The notes under the pieces: generated by a model
Database searches by the model: none
Told to the model about the DNA's origin: nothing
The model's input: only the letters and a program-made list of their open reading frames with translations
NCBI GenBank assembly: GCA_028874995.1
Contig: JAPPGM010000003.1
Location: 1-35,721, forward strand
Direction: 5' to 3'
DNA from: Gemmatimonadota bacterium
GTDB taxonomy: Bacteria; Gemmatimonadota; Gemmatimonadetes; Longimicrobiales; Gaopeijiaceae
DNA length: 35,721 bases
Made by a program: the position numbers and the translations under genes
Part shown: piece by piece, positions 7,494 through 16,135 of the stretch
Layout of the letters: each line of letters starts with the position of its first letter
Position numbering within the stretch: position 1 is the stretch's first letter

Positions 7494-8882
7494 CTACCCG
7501 GCCCCATCCAGCGCCAGCACCACCCCGAGCAGCACATCCGCCCCGCGCGTGATGTCCTCCGGGGCCGTGTATTCCCGCGGTGAGTGGCTGATCCCATCCC
7601 GGCTCGGAACGAAGATCATCCCGACGGAACCCAGTTCCGCCATGCTCTGAGCGTCGTGCCCGGCGCCGGACGGCATGCGCAGATGGGTGTACCCGAGCGC
7701 GTCCGCCGACGCCTCGATCATGTCGCGGAAGCGCGGGTCGGTGGGCGCGGCGAGGCTCTCGTAGAAGCGGTCGAGTTCGATGGCGACTTCGTGGTCCGCC
7801 CCGACCGCGCGGGCACGTTCCTCGATCTCGGCGAAGACGCTCGCGATCTTGTCCATCTCCAGGTCGCGGATTTCGAGCGTGGCCCGCACCTCGCCCGGCA
7901 CCACGTTGGGCGCACCCGGCACGGCCTCGATCCGGCCGACGGTGGCGACCTGTCTCCCCTCCGTGTTGGTGGCGACATCGTTCACGGCGCGGATGAAGTC
8001 GGCCGCGGCGACGAGCGCGTCGCGGCGTTGGTTCATGGGGGTCGTCCCGGCGTGATTCCGGGCGCCGCGCACGGTCACGTTCCAGCGCCGGATGCCGACG
8101 ATGCCCTCGACCACGCCGATCTGGACGTTGGCCGCTTCCAGTACGGCCCCCTGCTCGATGTGCAGTTCGAGGAAACCGGCAATTGAACCGGGTTCGCGCC
8201 GCGCCTCGTCGAGCCGCGCGGGGTCGCCGCCGAGACGGGTGATGCCGTCCCGTATGGTGAAGCCCGACGCGGTCACGATATCGAGTTCGTGCGGTTCGAC
8301 GCGGCCGACCAGAGCGCGGCTTCCGGTCTTGCCGCCTTCCTCGTTCTGGAAGATCACCACCTCGAGGGGGTGGCGGAGTTCGATTCGGTGGTGGTGCAGA
8401 GTGAGGGCGATTTCGAGGGCCGCCGCCACGCCCACGTGTCCGTCGTAGCTGCCGCCGGCGGGGACGGTGTCCAAGTGGGACCCGATGATGATCGGGAGGG
8501 CAGCGGGATCGGTGCCGGGACGCCGGCCGATCAGGTTGCCGGCGAGGTCGACCGACACTTCGAGTCCGCTCTGCCCCATGGCCTGCGAGGCATAGCGGCG
8601 GCCCTCGATGTCCTCGTTGCTGTAGGCGAGGCGGGTCGTGCCGCCGTCGTCGGTGCCGCCGAACTGGCGGAAGACCCGGACGATCGCGTTGAGGCGCTCG
8701 CCGTCGACGCGGGGTGGTTGGGGGTGGAGGGGCCCGCCATCTCGGGTGGGGAGCGAGCCGCCATGGGTTGGCGATCCAGCGGCAAGCCGGGCCGGGAGTG
8801 CGGCCGCGAGGGCCGCCGCAACCTTGAGGAAGCCCCGCCGCGGGTGCGGGCGGCTGGAATCGAGTAGCGGATCGAGGGTCAT
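7494..8882 (-). CDS. Tat-exported M20-family hydantoinase/carbamoylase-type amidase
   Basis: From the ATG at 8880-8882 the product has 462 residues and opens with a twin-arginine signal, PHPRRGFLKVAAALAAALPA. The mature part is an M20/M28-type metal amidase: GSHLDTVPAGGSYDGHVGV, FQNEEGGKTGSRAL, ELHIEQGAVLE, RNHAGTTPMNQRRDAL and the C-terminal GAGHDAQSMA and ISHSPREYT. This set is typical of N-carbamoyl-L-amino acid hydrolases, allantoate amidohydrolases and beta-ureidopropionases, which bind two divalent metals. Export by Tat is uncommon among these mostly cytoplasmic enzymes. Longer in-frame starts exist (up to 8996), but the chosen ATG has AGGA upstream and places the RR motif near the N-terminus. 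Confidence 0.85.
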   Translation of the reverse strand: MTLDPLLDSSRPHPRRGFLKVAAALAAALPARLAAGSPTHGGSLPTRDGGPLHPQPPRVDGERLNAIVRVFRQFGGTDDGGTTRLAYSNEDIEGRRYASQAMGQSGLEVSVDLAGNLIGRRPGTDPAALPIIIGSHLDTVPAGGSYDGHVGVAAALEIALTLHHHRIELRHPLEVVIFQNEEGGKTGSRALVGRVEPHELDIVTASGFTIRDGITRLGGDPARLDEARREPGSIAGFLELHIEQGAVLEAANVQIGVVEGIVGIRRWNVTVRGARNHAGTTPMNQRRDALVAAADFIRAVNDVATNTEGRQVATVGRIEAVPGAPNVVPGEVRATLEIRDLEMDKIASVFAEIEERARAVGADHEVAIELDRFYESLAAPTDPRFRDMIEASADALGYTHLRMPSGAGHDAQSMAELGSVGMIFVPSRDGISHSPREYTAPEDITRGADVLLGVVLALDGAG

Positions 8883-9023
8883 TCGCCGTATCCTGGCGGT
8901 CATGAAGGCATGAGGCCGTACCCGGACCACTGGCGACCGCGCGGAGGACATGCCGCCCGCGTGATCGCAAGAGCCACGTGCCGTTTCAACTTGCACCCTT
9001 CAGAATAAGGCAAGCCCACACTG

Positions 9024-9731
9024 TTGGACGAGGACATCTTCGACTTCGACGGCAACTACGGGGAGCGATACGAGGTGCTGGCCCGCCGGGTCATCCCCGG
9101 GTACCCGACGCTGTTTCCGATGTTCACCGCGCTCATCGAGCCGGAGCTTCCGCGGCGCGGCCGGGTCCTGGTGGTGGGTGCGGGCACCGGCATCGAGATC
9201 GTCCACCTGAAGCGGGCGCGGCCCGACCTGCGCGTGTACGGGGTCGATCCGTCCGAACATATGCTCGAGCTGGCCGAACGGCGGGTCGCCGAGGCGGGCT
9301 TGAGCGAAGGCGTGACGCTTCAGCTCGGCTACGCGGGCGACGTCCCCACCACACCCCGCTTCCACGCCGCCACCCTGATCAACGTCCTCCACTTCGTCCC
9401 GGATGACGGGGGGAAGGCCGAGCTGCTGGCGGATATCGCCCGGCGGCTGAGGCCCGGCGGCGTTTTCGTCTTCTTCGACCTGCACGGCGGCGACACCCCG
9501 GAAGAGCACGATCGGTACCTTTCGGCGTGGCGGCGCTACTGGAAGATCCGTGACATGAGCCCCGCGGAGATGCGCGACTTCAACGACCGGATCCGCGAGG
9601 GGATCCACTTCACGCCGGCGGCGCGGAGCATCGAGCTGGCGCGTGCGGCGGGGTTTGTGGAGCCGGAGCGGTTCTACAGGAGTCTGTTGTATGGGGGATG
9701 GACGTTTCGGCGGAACGGAGGAGGCGAATGA
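9024..9731 (+). CDS. Class I SAM-dependent methyltransferase
   Basis: A 235-residue Rossmann-fold methyltransferase starting with TTG at 9024. Motif I is LVVGAGTGIEIVHL (about residues 49-62), the ribose-binding acid lies in VYGVDPSEHMLELAERR, and motif IV region is LINVLHFVPDDGGKAELLADIARRLRPGG. The general look is that of CmoA-like or related small-molecule methyltransferases; the substrate is unknown. The last codons overlap the start of the following propeller lipoprotein by ATGA (9728-9731). The promoter would lie in the 141-bp divergent gap shared with the M20 amidase gene. Confidence 0.8.
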   Translation: MDEDIFDFDGNYGERYEVLARRVIPGYPTLFPMFTALIEPELPRRGRVLVVGAGTGIEIVHLKRARPDLRVYGVDPSEHMLELAERRVAEAGLSEGVTLQLGYAGDVPTTPRFHAATLINVLHFVPDDGGKAELLADIARRLRPGGVFVFFDLHGGDTPEEHDRYLSAWRRYWKIRDMSPAEMRDFNDRIREGIHFTPAARSIELARAAGFVEPERFYRSLLYGGWTFRRNGGGE

Positions 9732-10966
9732 CGAGTGGGTTCGGCAAGGGTATGGGCTGCTTCGCGCTGGCCCTTGCGCTGAACGGCTGCGGCGACACTG
9801 CCGGGGGTCCCTCATCGGGTGCGGGCGGCGTTTGGGATCTCGACCCCGAGAGCAGGTGGCAGCTGACCGAGAGCTTGAGGATTGGAGACCTGCATGGTGA
9901 GGGGCCGGCTGCATTCGGAGAGGTTCGATGCCTCGCGGTCGACCCGATGGACAGGATCTGGGTCGTGGACGAACTGGCGGAGGAAATGAGGGTCTTCGGG
10001 GCTGACGGCTCCTTTGTGCGTACCGTGGGGAGGAGGGGGGAGGGGCCGGGGGAATTCAGGCGGATCGCGGACGTGTTTCCGGGACCGGAACAGGAGATCT
10101 GGGTCGAGGACCGGGTCGGCAGGCGATATGAGATCTTCGACACAGCGGGAACCAGGATCGGCGGCCATCCGACTGCGCTGGCCAACGTGGGCAACGCGCG
10201 ACGGAGCTGGACGCGGCAGGGTCTGCTGGTGGTCCGTGATCCCATAACTCGAACTGTCGGATTCTTCGAGCGCGTGGAAGGGGAACTGAGGGACACCGGG
10301 CGCGAGGCCGCACCGCCGAACACGGACAGTCTGGCGCAGCCCGTCGAACCCCCGGCGTCACTAAGATTCGAGTCCGCCGGACCCATCGCCGGATCCACCA
10401 GCGGACGGATACCGTTCACACCCCGGGTACGCGGCTTTTTCGGCTCCGACCTCGACCGCTGGGAAGCCCTCCAGATCGCCACGGATCGCTACGAGATCCG
10501 CCGGAGAAGTCTGGAAACCGGGGATATCCTCCTGGCGGTCACCCATCGGTACGAACCGGCCGCGATTCCGGATTCCATGCGGAAGGCCGCGGCGGACTCG
10601 GTGGTCGACCGCTATACGCAAGGTGGCAGCAAGCTGGTCACCGACTTCGACTGGACGATGGTCCCGCAATACTACCCCGCGTTCGAGGGCTTCCATGTGT
10701 CGGCCGGCGGCGATGTGTGGGTTCGACGCACGGTTGCCGGGGGTCTCATCGGGTTCGATGTCTTCGCGCCGGACGGCCGGTTTCTGGGCCAGCCGACGGT
10801 GTCCGTGGATCTGGGCAGGATGAGGGTACAGGTGATCACGGAGAACAGCCTTTACGCCATCGACACCGACGATCTCGGCGTGGAGTACGTGGTCCGCTTC
10901 GATATCGCGGGGGTCGGCGAAGATCGCGTAGCCGCACGATTCATGACGGGTTGCGATTCCTTCTGA
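9728..10966 (+). CDS. Six-bladed beta-propeller lipoprotein
   Basis: A 412-residue protein whose ATG at 9728 overlaps the methyltransferase stop and follows GGAGGAG. It starts with a lipoprotein signal, FALALALNGC, and Cys22 or so would be lipidated. The body holds repeated blades such as VRCLAVDPMDRIWVVDELAEEMRVFGADGSFVRTVGRRGEGPGEFRR, the pattern of NHL-like/6-bladed propellers with GRxGEGPGEF that are greatly expanded in Bacteroidota and Gemmatimonadota. The role of these surface or periplasmic proteins is unknown. It is similar in type to the gene at 23963-25195. Confidence 0.8.
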   Translation: MTSGFGKGMGCFALALALNGCGDTAGGPSSGAGGVWDLDPESRWQLTESLRIGDLHGEGPAAFGEVRCLAVDPMDRIWVVDELAEEMRVFGADGSFVRTVGRRGEGPGEFRRIADVFPGPEQEIWVEDRVGRRYEIFDTAGTRIGGHPTALANVGNARRSWTRQGLLVVRDPITRTVGFFERVEGELRDTGREAAPPNTDSLAQPVEPPASLRFESAGPIAGSTSGRIPFTPRVRGFFGSDLDRWEALQIATDRYEIRRRSLETGDILLAVTHRYEPAAIPDSMRKAAADSVVDRYTQGGSKLVTDFDWTMVPQYYPAFEGFHVSAGGDVWVRRTVAGGLIGFDVFAPDGRFLGQPTVSVDLGRMRVQVITENSLYAIDTDDLGVEYVVRFDIAGVGEDRVAARFMTGCDSF

Positions 10967-10980
10967 CCGGCTGCCCGCCG

Positions 10981-11029
10981 CCCGCCCGGGCCCCTCACTG
11001 GCACGGTTCGTCGCCGAGGCCCGGGCGGG
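10981..11029. terminator. Hairpin between convergent genes, likely bidirectional terminator
   Basis: CCCGCCCGGGCC at 10981-10992 is followed by its exact complement GGCCCGGGCGGG at 11018-11029, giving a perfect 12-bp GC stem with a 25-nt loop. It sits between the propeller gene stop (10966) and the S9 peptidase stop (11060), which face each other. There is no T-run, so intrinsic termination is not certain. Confidence 0.5.
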
Positions 11030-11059
11030 TTGGCCCACGGATTGCCCGGAGGGGGGCTT

Positions 11060-13390
11060 CTACCCCCCCGGCCCCGTAATCCTGTACTCGCTGGGCGGAT
11101 CCACCCCCAGCAGGTGCTCGACGAAGTAGTCCCACGTGCGACGCACCGCGTACGGCTCGTTCGCATATCCGTGATTGCGGTTCGGCAGCACGAACATGTC
11201 GAAGTCCTTGTTGTGCGCGATCAGCTCGTCGATGACCCGGATCGTCATGTTGGGGTGCACGTTGTCGTCGAGCGTGCCGTAGTGGAGCAGCAGCTTCCCC
11301 TTCAGGTTCGCGGCCAGGTCCTGGTTGGCCTGGTTGGCGTAGTTGTCGGTGCCGTCGGGGTTCTCGACCAGCAGACCCTGGTACTTCTCGGCCCAGGTGT
11401 AGAAGTAGCCCCGGTTGTCGTGATTGCCAGCCCCCGAGACCGCGACCTTGAAGAAGTCGGGGTAGCGGAGGATAGCGTCGGTGGAGGAGAAGCCGCCCCC
11501 CGAGTGGCCGAAGATGCCCACCCTCCCCAGGTCCATCTGGGGATGGCGTCCCGCGAGCTCCTTGAGCGCCGAGATGTGATCGGGGAGGCCGTTGTCGCCC
11601 ATGTTGCCGTAGTAGGCGTCGTGGAAGGCCTTGGAGCGGAAGGGTGTGCCGAAGGCGTCGACCTGGAAGACGATGAAGCCGAGTTCGGCGAGCGCACGGC
11701 CATTGCTCCACCCGGAGGTCGAGAAGTTGTACAGGGTGACGCCGCCGACCTGGGGGCCCGGGTAGATGTAGTCGACCACCGGATAGGTGGCATCGGGGTC
11801 GAAGTCGGTTGGGAACCAGAGGAGGCCGTAGACGTTGGTGGTGCCGTCGCGGCCCTTGGCCTCGAAGGGGACGGGGGGGACCCAGCCGGCTTCCTCGAGG
11901 CGCGAGATGTCGGCGGTCTCGACCTCCTGGACCACGCGGCCGTTCTGGTCGCGGACGACGGCCAGGGGAGCCGTGGTGGGGGTGGAATACTGGTCGACGA
12001 AGTAGCGGCCCGAGGGGGCTGGGACGATCTGGTGGACGGCGTCCTCGGGGGTGAGGAGGCGGGGTTCCGAACCGTCCAGGCTGGCGCGGTAGAGGTGGAC
12101 ATAGTAGGGGTGCCGGCCCTCTTCGCGGCCGACGCCGGTGAAGTAGACGGTGCGGTCGGCCGCGTTGACGCTCATCACGTCGAGGACCAGCCACGGGCCC
12201 GAGGTGACGCGGTTCTTCAGGTTGCCCTCCCCGTCGTAAAGGTAGAGGTGGCCGAAACCGTCCCGTTCGGACCACCACAGGAACTCGGAGCCGTCGCCGA
12301 TCACGCGCCACGCCGGCTGATAGGACATGAACTGGTTGAGCTCGAGGTAGGTGGGGCCGGTCTCTTCCAGCAACTGGGTGGCGGCCCCGGTGGCGGCGTC
12401 GACGCGGAAGAGTCCGTACGTCTTGAAGTCGCGGGCGCGGTGGGTGTAGAAGAGCTCGCTGCCGTCGGCGGTCCATTGCACGGCGGCGTAGGTCGTGTCG
12501 CCGCGGGTGAATTCGCCCGGGTTGGGATCGACGTCGGCGCGGACTCCGGAGCGGCTCTCGACATCGAAGATCCACAGTTCCGAGGTGGGGATGATCGAGT
12601 CGCCGGGAAGCGGGTAGGCCCACGAGTGCAGGATGGGGCGACCGTCGGCGGCTTCGAGGAGATGGAACCGGCCCACTTCGCGTTCGTCGTAGCGGTGCGT
12701 CGCGATGCGGCGCGAATCGGGCGACCACTGGAGCATGGGCGACCGCTTTCGCCCCTCGCGGCGCACGGTGATCTCCGTGCAGCAGCCCTCGGGGATCGCG
12801 CCGTAGCCGTAATCCTCCTCGCCGTCGTGGCTTAGCTGGACCTCCTCGCCGCTCTCGGCGTCGCGCACCCAGAGGTTCTCATCACGGGTGAAGGCGATCC
12901 AGCGGCCGTCGGGCGAGGGGCGGTTCGCATAGGTGCGGGCGGGTTCGGCGGTAGGGCCGGAGCAGGTGTAGGTCTCGATGTCGCAGCGCCACGCGACGCT
13001 GTCGGCCAGGTGGAACTGGATGAAGCGGCCGCCGTCGGCGAACTCGAAGGTGGTGAACGGGAGCTTGTTGCCCTCGTAGGCGGTGTCGGCGGCCATGGAG
13101 AGGGCGGACGCGAGGCGGGCGTGGTCGAAGGCGACGGCGCGCGAGGGGGCCGCCGGGTCGACGACGATGAACTCGTGACCGGACTCGGTGCGGCTGCGGA
13201 ACCAGAAGCGGTCGCCGTCGAAGAACTCGGGGGTGACTTCGTTGCCCGCTACCAGCTTGGCCGCGTGCCAGGGCAGGAACTGCTCGGCGCGGGCGTAGTC
13301 GCTTTCGGTGACCTGTTGGGCGGTGGCCGCGGGGGCAGGGGACAGGAAGAGGGCGACGGCGAAGAACGAAGCGATCCATCCCGGATGCAT
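11060..13390 (-). CDS. S9-family serine peptidase, dipeptidyl peptidase IV type
   Basis: From the ATG at 13388-13390 the product has 776 residues: a signal peptide (WIASFFAVALFLSPAPAATA), a DPP-IV N-terminal beta-propeller with WSPD motifs (for example LQWSPDSRRIATHRYDER), and a C-terminal alpha/beta-hydrolase. The catalytic triad can be placed at Ser630 (FGHSGGG), Asp708 (TLDDNVHP) and His740 (NRNHGYA). Family members cut dipeptides after Pro or Ala from peptide N-termini in the periplasm; the elbow here is GHSGGG rather than the common GWSYGG. Reading can be extended in frame to 13654, but only this start gives an N-terminal signal peptide. The start codon region lies inside dispersed repeat C. 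Confidence 0.9.
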   Translation of the reverse strand: MHPGWIASFFAVALFLSPAPAATAQQVTESDYARAEQFLPWHAAKLVAGNEVTPEFFDGDRFWFRSRTESGHEFIVVDPAAPSRAVAFDHARLASALSMAADTAYEGNKLPFTTFEFADGGRFIQFHLADSVAWRCDIETYTCSGPTAEPARTYANRPSPDGRWIAFTRDENLWVRDAESGEEVQLSHDGEEDYGYGAIPEGCCTEITVRREGRKRSPMLQWSPDSRRIATHRYDEREVGRFHLLEAADGRPILHSWAYPLPGDSIIPTSELWIFDVESRSGVRADVDPNPGEFTRGDTTYAAVQWTADGSELFYTHRARDFKTYGLFRVDAATGAATQLLEETGPTYLELNQFMSYQPAWRVIGDGSEFLWWSERDGFGHLYLYDGEGNLKNRVTSGPWLVLDVMSVNAADRTVYFTGVGREEGRHPYYVHLYRASLDGSEPRLLTPEDAVHQIVPAPSGRYFVDQYSTPTTAPLAVVRDQNGRVVQEVETADISRLEEAGWVPPVPFEAKGRDGTTNVYGLLWFPTDFDPDATYPVVDYIYPGPQVGGVTLYNFSTSGWSNGRALAELGFIVFQVDAFGTPFRSKAFHDAYYGNMGDNGLPDHISALKELAGRHPQMDLGRVGIFGHSGGGFSSTDAILRYPDFFKVAVSGAGNHDNRGYFYTWAEKYQGLLVENPDGTDNYANQANQDLAANLKGKLLLHYGTLDDNVHPNMTIRVIDELIAHNKDFDMFVLPNRNHGYANEPYAVRRTWDYFVEHLLGVDPPSEYRITGPGG

Positions 13391-13425
13391 CGCGGCTGCG
13401 ATGCCGGAGGGATTCCTGCCGCGGG
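13382..13425. repeat. Repeat C, copy overlapping the S9 peptidase start
   Basis: A 44-bp core (CGGATGCATCGC...ATGCCGGAGGGATTC...CCGCGGG) recurs at 35074-35117 in the same orientation with about seven mismatches. Here it contains the peptidase start codon and its upstream leader. Confidence 0.65.
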
Positions 13426-13563
13426 CCCCCGGAGCGAGTGACAGCGGAGCAGTGATCGGGAGCGGTCCGGTCAGTTTCCACTGAGGTGGGCGAAGGAAGG
13501 GCGCCATGGGGTCCTCGGGGTCGTGGGTGTCGGGCCTGTCGGGGCGGCCGGGCATCGCGGAAT

Positions 13564-13923
13564 CTACTTGATCCGAATGACGTAAATCTCCCGGTGTTGT
13601 AAGGGGCGGTCGCCGTTGGAGTCGAAAGCGATCCTGGAACCGTCCGGGGACCACGCGGGCGACCCGGCCGACCCGCGGCCGAAGTTCGTCAGGCGCTCAA
13701 CGTCGCTTCCGTCCGCGTCCATCACATAGATCGAACTATGGTAGTGGCGGTGGGACTGGAAAGCGATCCTGGTCCCGTCCGGGGACCATACGGGCTCCTC
13801 CCCCCCGAGGTTCGTCAGCTGCGCGAAAGCTGAGTCGGGCGGTTCCACCGGGCTTTCGCAGGCGGCGGCCGGCAACACTACAAGCGAGGCGAAGAGGCGT
13901 GCGGAGGAGGGAAACCGGGTCAT
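13564..13923 (-). CDS. Short PD40/TolB-like beta-propeller lipoprotein
   Basis: A 119-residue protein from the ATG at 13921-13923. It has a lipoprotein signal (ARLFASLVVLPAAAC) and two WD40-like PD40 repeats, EPVWSPDGTRIAFQSHRH and SPAWSPDGSRIAFDSNGD, each followed by IYVMDADGSD- or IYVIRI-type strands. PD40 proteins normally carry four or more such repeats, so this may be a truncated or minimal relative; the reading frame itself is intact. It lies 173 bp upstream of the S9 peptidase on the same strand and may be co-transcribed. Confidence 0.6.
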   Translation of the reverse strand: MTRFPSSARLFASLVVLPAAACESPVEPPDSAFAQLTNLGGEEPVWSPDGTRIAFQSHRHYHSSIYVMDADGSDVERLTNFGRGSAGSPAWSPDGSRIAFDSNGDRPLQHREIYVIRIK

Positions 13924-14047
13924 GGATCGGATGGGTGGGTGCAGCGCCTTTCTGAGAGACGGCCCGGATTCAGCGGGATTGCAGACCCGCCTATTGACAG
14001 CCTGACGGGAATCTTGCCGGTCCTGCCCCGGCACGCAACCAGGAGTC

Positions 14048-14227
14048 CTGGAAGCGCCATTCGCCACCGGGAGCGAGGCCGCCGAGTCGCCCGGAAGCCA
14101 GTGCCGCATTCGCGAAGGTCTCTCCGTAGCCGCGGGCGAAGTCATGACCAGGAGGTCCGTTGACAAGGTCACCACCTGGCAGGGACGTGCAGGACCGGTC
14201 CCTGGGTGAGGAAGGGGGTCGGGCGGG
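14048..14227 (-). pseudogene. Decayed fragment of a sarcosine oxidase gamma (soxG) gene
   Basis: The stretch aligns almost end to end with the 3' part of the intact soxG at about 16367-16545. Shared blocks include GAAGCGCC, CCGTAGCCGCG and the 20-bp block ACCGGTCCCTGGGTGAGGAA (14195-14214 and 16513-16532). Many small changes scatter through the middle, and homology stops near 14227, where the intact gene continues. The fragment is therefore an old second copy of soxG, not a fresh duplication. No promoter, start or neighbouring sox sequence is left. Confidence 0.65.
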
Positions 14228-14329
14228 CCGGTGTGGGGTGGAGTTCTGGCTCCGCGCGGGGGGTCTCGGCCAGACCGCGACGAGGGGGTCGGGTGGGTCC
14301 TACCGGCACCCCAACCGCCGGATTCTCCA

Positions 14330-14418
14330 CCGATTTTATTTGATCGGAAACCTGCAGAAAGCTCTCGAAATCCCGTAAATCATTGATTCACAACGATTTA
14401 TTTATTTGACGATTATTT
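14330..14418 (+). repeat. 89-bp direct repeat, left copy, flanking the AlbA_2 gene
   Basis: Starts CCGATTTTATTTGATCGGAA and is matched without gaps by 16047-16135 (13 mismatches in 89, about 85 percent identity). It is much richer in AT than its surroundings. Inside is an imperfect palindrome, AAATCATTG-ATTCA-CAACGATTT. It ends 69 bp before the start of the AlbA_2 gene and may include its promoter. Confidence 0.8.
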
Positions 14419-14487
14419 CCACATTGCGATGTTCCGGGGCGGCCGACACCCGTTCCAAGTGGCCCACCGAGCCTGTCCGTCGCTAGA

Positions 14488-16011
14488 ATGTGCCCATCCT
14501 TGACGACCAGGGATTCCCCCTTACGAACGGCCCGCCCGGTGACGCCTCCTCGCTCATCCCGCTACCTCGTCGACCTGGTCCGTCGGCTCAGCGCCCTCCC
14601 CCACGAGACGGAGTGGGTGGAGTTCAAGGTGAACTACCGGAATCCGGAGCAGGTCGGCGAGTACGTCTCGGCCCTCGCCAACTCGGCCGCCCTGCACGGC
14701 GAGTCTCGCGGCTACGTCCTGTGGGGGGTGAGGAACAGCACCCACGAACTGGTGGGGACGGACTTCGTTCCAGCTGCCGCAAAGAAGGGGAACGAGCTCA
14801 TCGAGCCCTGGCTGGCGCGGCTTATCGAGCCGCAGGTCGATTTCCAGTTTCATCAAGTCGATGTGGACGGATCGCGGGTGGTCCTGCTCGAGGTCGGACG
14901 CGCTACGCGCCAGCCGGTGGCCTTCAAGGGTGTCGAGTTCATCCGCATCGGCAGTTCGACTCGAAAGCTGCGGGGCCACCCGCCCAAGCAACAGCAGCTC
15001 TGGCGTGTCTTCCTGGCTGCACCCTTCGAAGACGGCATCGCGGCCGAGCATCTCTCCGGCCAGGACGTCCTGCAGGCATTGGACTACCCGTCATACTTCC
15101 AACTGCTCGAGGTGCCGGCGGCGGATGGACGGAGTGCCATCCTGGAGGCTTTGGCGCACGAGCAGCTCATCCTGCGGAACCAGGCCGGCGGCTACGACGT
15201 CACCAACCTGGGCGCCATTCTCTTCGCCCGTCGTCTGGCGGACTTCCCCGGCCTCAGGCGGAAGGCCGTGCGTCTGATCCGCTATCGGGGCTCCGGGCGC
15301 ATGGACGCGGAGCGCGAGCAGGAAGGCGGCAAGGGCTACGCGAGCGGCTTCCACGGCCTGGTGAGCCACGTCCGCGCCTGGACTCCGTCCAACGAGGTGC
15401 TGGGCCCCGCGTTCCGTCGCGAGATACCGATGTTCCCGCCGGCTGCGATCCGCGAACTCGTCGCCAACGCCCTGATCCACCAGGACTTCGCGACGACCGG
15501 CGCGGGGCCGATGATCGAGATATTCGACCGTCGTCTGGAAATCAGCAATCCCGGCGAGCCGCTGATCGACACCAAGCGCTTTCTCGACTCGCAGCCCCTT
15601 TCCCGGAACGACAGGCTGGCGAACCTCATGCGCCGTCTGAAGATCTGCGAAGAGCGGGGCACCGGGATCGACAAGGTGGTTGACGCGGTGGAGACCTTCG
15701 CCCTTCCGGCACCCGTGTTCGAGAGGCCTCCGGGATTCACGCGGGCCTTGCTGTTCGCCCACAAGCCCTTCCGCGAAATGGACCGAGGCGAGCGGCTCCA
15801 CGCCTGCTACATGCACGCCTGCCTGCGTCACGTGACCCAGAAACCCATGACGAACTCATCGCTGCGGACGCGCTTCGGGATCGCAGACAGGAACGCCTCG
15901 ACGGCATCGCGCGTCCTCGCCGACGCCGTGGACGAGGGGTTGATCGTGGTCGCGGATCCGGCGGCGGGCCCGCGAGCGCGGCGCTACCTGCCGTTCTGGG
16001 CCAAGGCGTGA
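14488..16011 (+). CDS. AlbA_2 (Schlafen-type) / ATP-binding protein with C-terminal winged helix
   Basis: A 507-residue protein of normal family length. The N-terminal AlbA_2 domain begins at about residue 32 with ETEWVEFKVNY and includes GYVLWGVRNSTHELVGTDF and GVEFIRIGSSTRKL. The middle has a GHKL-like ATP-binding fold: RELVANALIHQDF (about 323-335), ISNPGEPL and EERGTGIDKVV. The C-terminal part (LRTRFGIADRNASTASRVLADAVDEGLI) looks like a winged helix. Proteins of this build are called transcriptional regulators or putative DNA helicases; the function of most is unknown and some relatives occur with mobile elements and defence genes. The first ATG is used; a GTG at 14539 is an alternative. 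Two 89-bp direct repeats bracket the gene. Confidence 0.8.
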   Translation: MCPSLTTRDSPLRTARPVTPPRSSRYLVDLVRRLSALPHETEWVEFKVNYRNPEQVGEYVSALANSAALHGESRGYVLWGVRNSTHELVGTDFVPAAAKKGNELIEPWLARLIEPQVDFQFHQVDVDGSRVVLLEVGRATRQPVAFKGVEFIRIGSSTRKLRGHPPKQQQLWRVFLAAPFEDGIAAEHLSGQDVLQALDYPSYFQLLEVPAADGRSAILEALAHEQLILRNQAGGYDVTNLGAILFARRLADFPGLRRKAVRLIRYRGSGRMDAEREQEGGKGYASGFHGLVSHVRAWTPSNEVLGPAFRREIPMFPPAAIRELVANALIHQDFATTGAGPMIEIFDRRLEISNPGEPLIDTKRFLDSQPLSRNDRLANLMRRLKICEERGTGIDKVVDAVETFALPAPVFERPPGFTRALLFAHKPFREMDRGERLHACYMHACLRHVTQKPMTNSSLRTRFGIADRNASTASRVLADAVDEGLIVVADPAAGPRARRYLPFWAKA

Positions 16012-16046
16012 TCCGGGGCCCGCGCCACCCTCGTCGCCGTTCGGTG

Positions 16047-16135
16047 CCGATTTTATTTGATCGGAAACCTGAAGAAAATCCTTGAAATCTCGTAAGTCGT
16101 TGATTCACAACGATTTGTTTTCTTGACTGTTATTT
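16047..16135 (+). repeat. 89-bp direct repeat, right copy, flanking the AlbA_2 gene
   Basis: Begins CCGATTTTATTTGATCGGAA, 36 bp after the AlbA_2 stop codon, and matches 14330-14418 without gaps. It carries the same internal palindrome with a different single mismatch (AAGTCGTTG-ATTCA-CAACGATTT). Directly after it the start motif TTATTTGATCGGAA is repeated once more (about 16130-16143). Confidence 0.8.

Noticed and set aside
9000-9026. A strong promoter directly before the methyltransferase gene
   Set aside because: TTGCAC and AATAAG hexamers are present near 8991-9010, but their spacing is too short for a sigma70 promoter.
11030-12835. A 601-codon open frame on the plus strand
   Set aside because: Antisense shadow of the S9 peptidase, which has an intact catalytic triad and signal peptide.
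13391-13654. N-terminal extension of the S9 peptidase to 13654
   Set aside because: It would put the signal peptide about 90 residues inside the protein and is built from repeat C and leader DNA.
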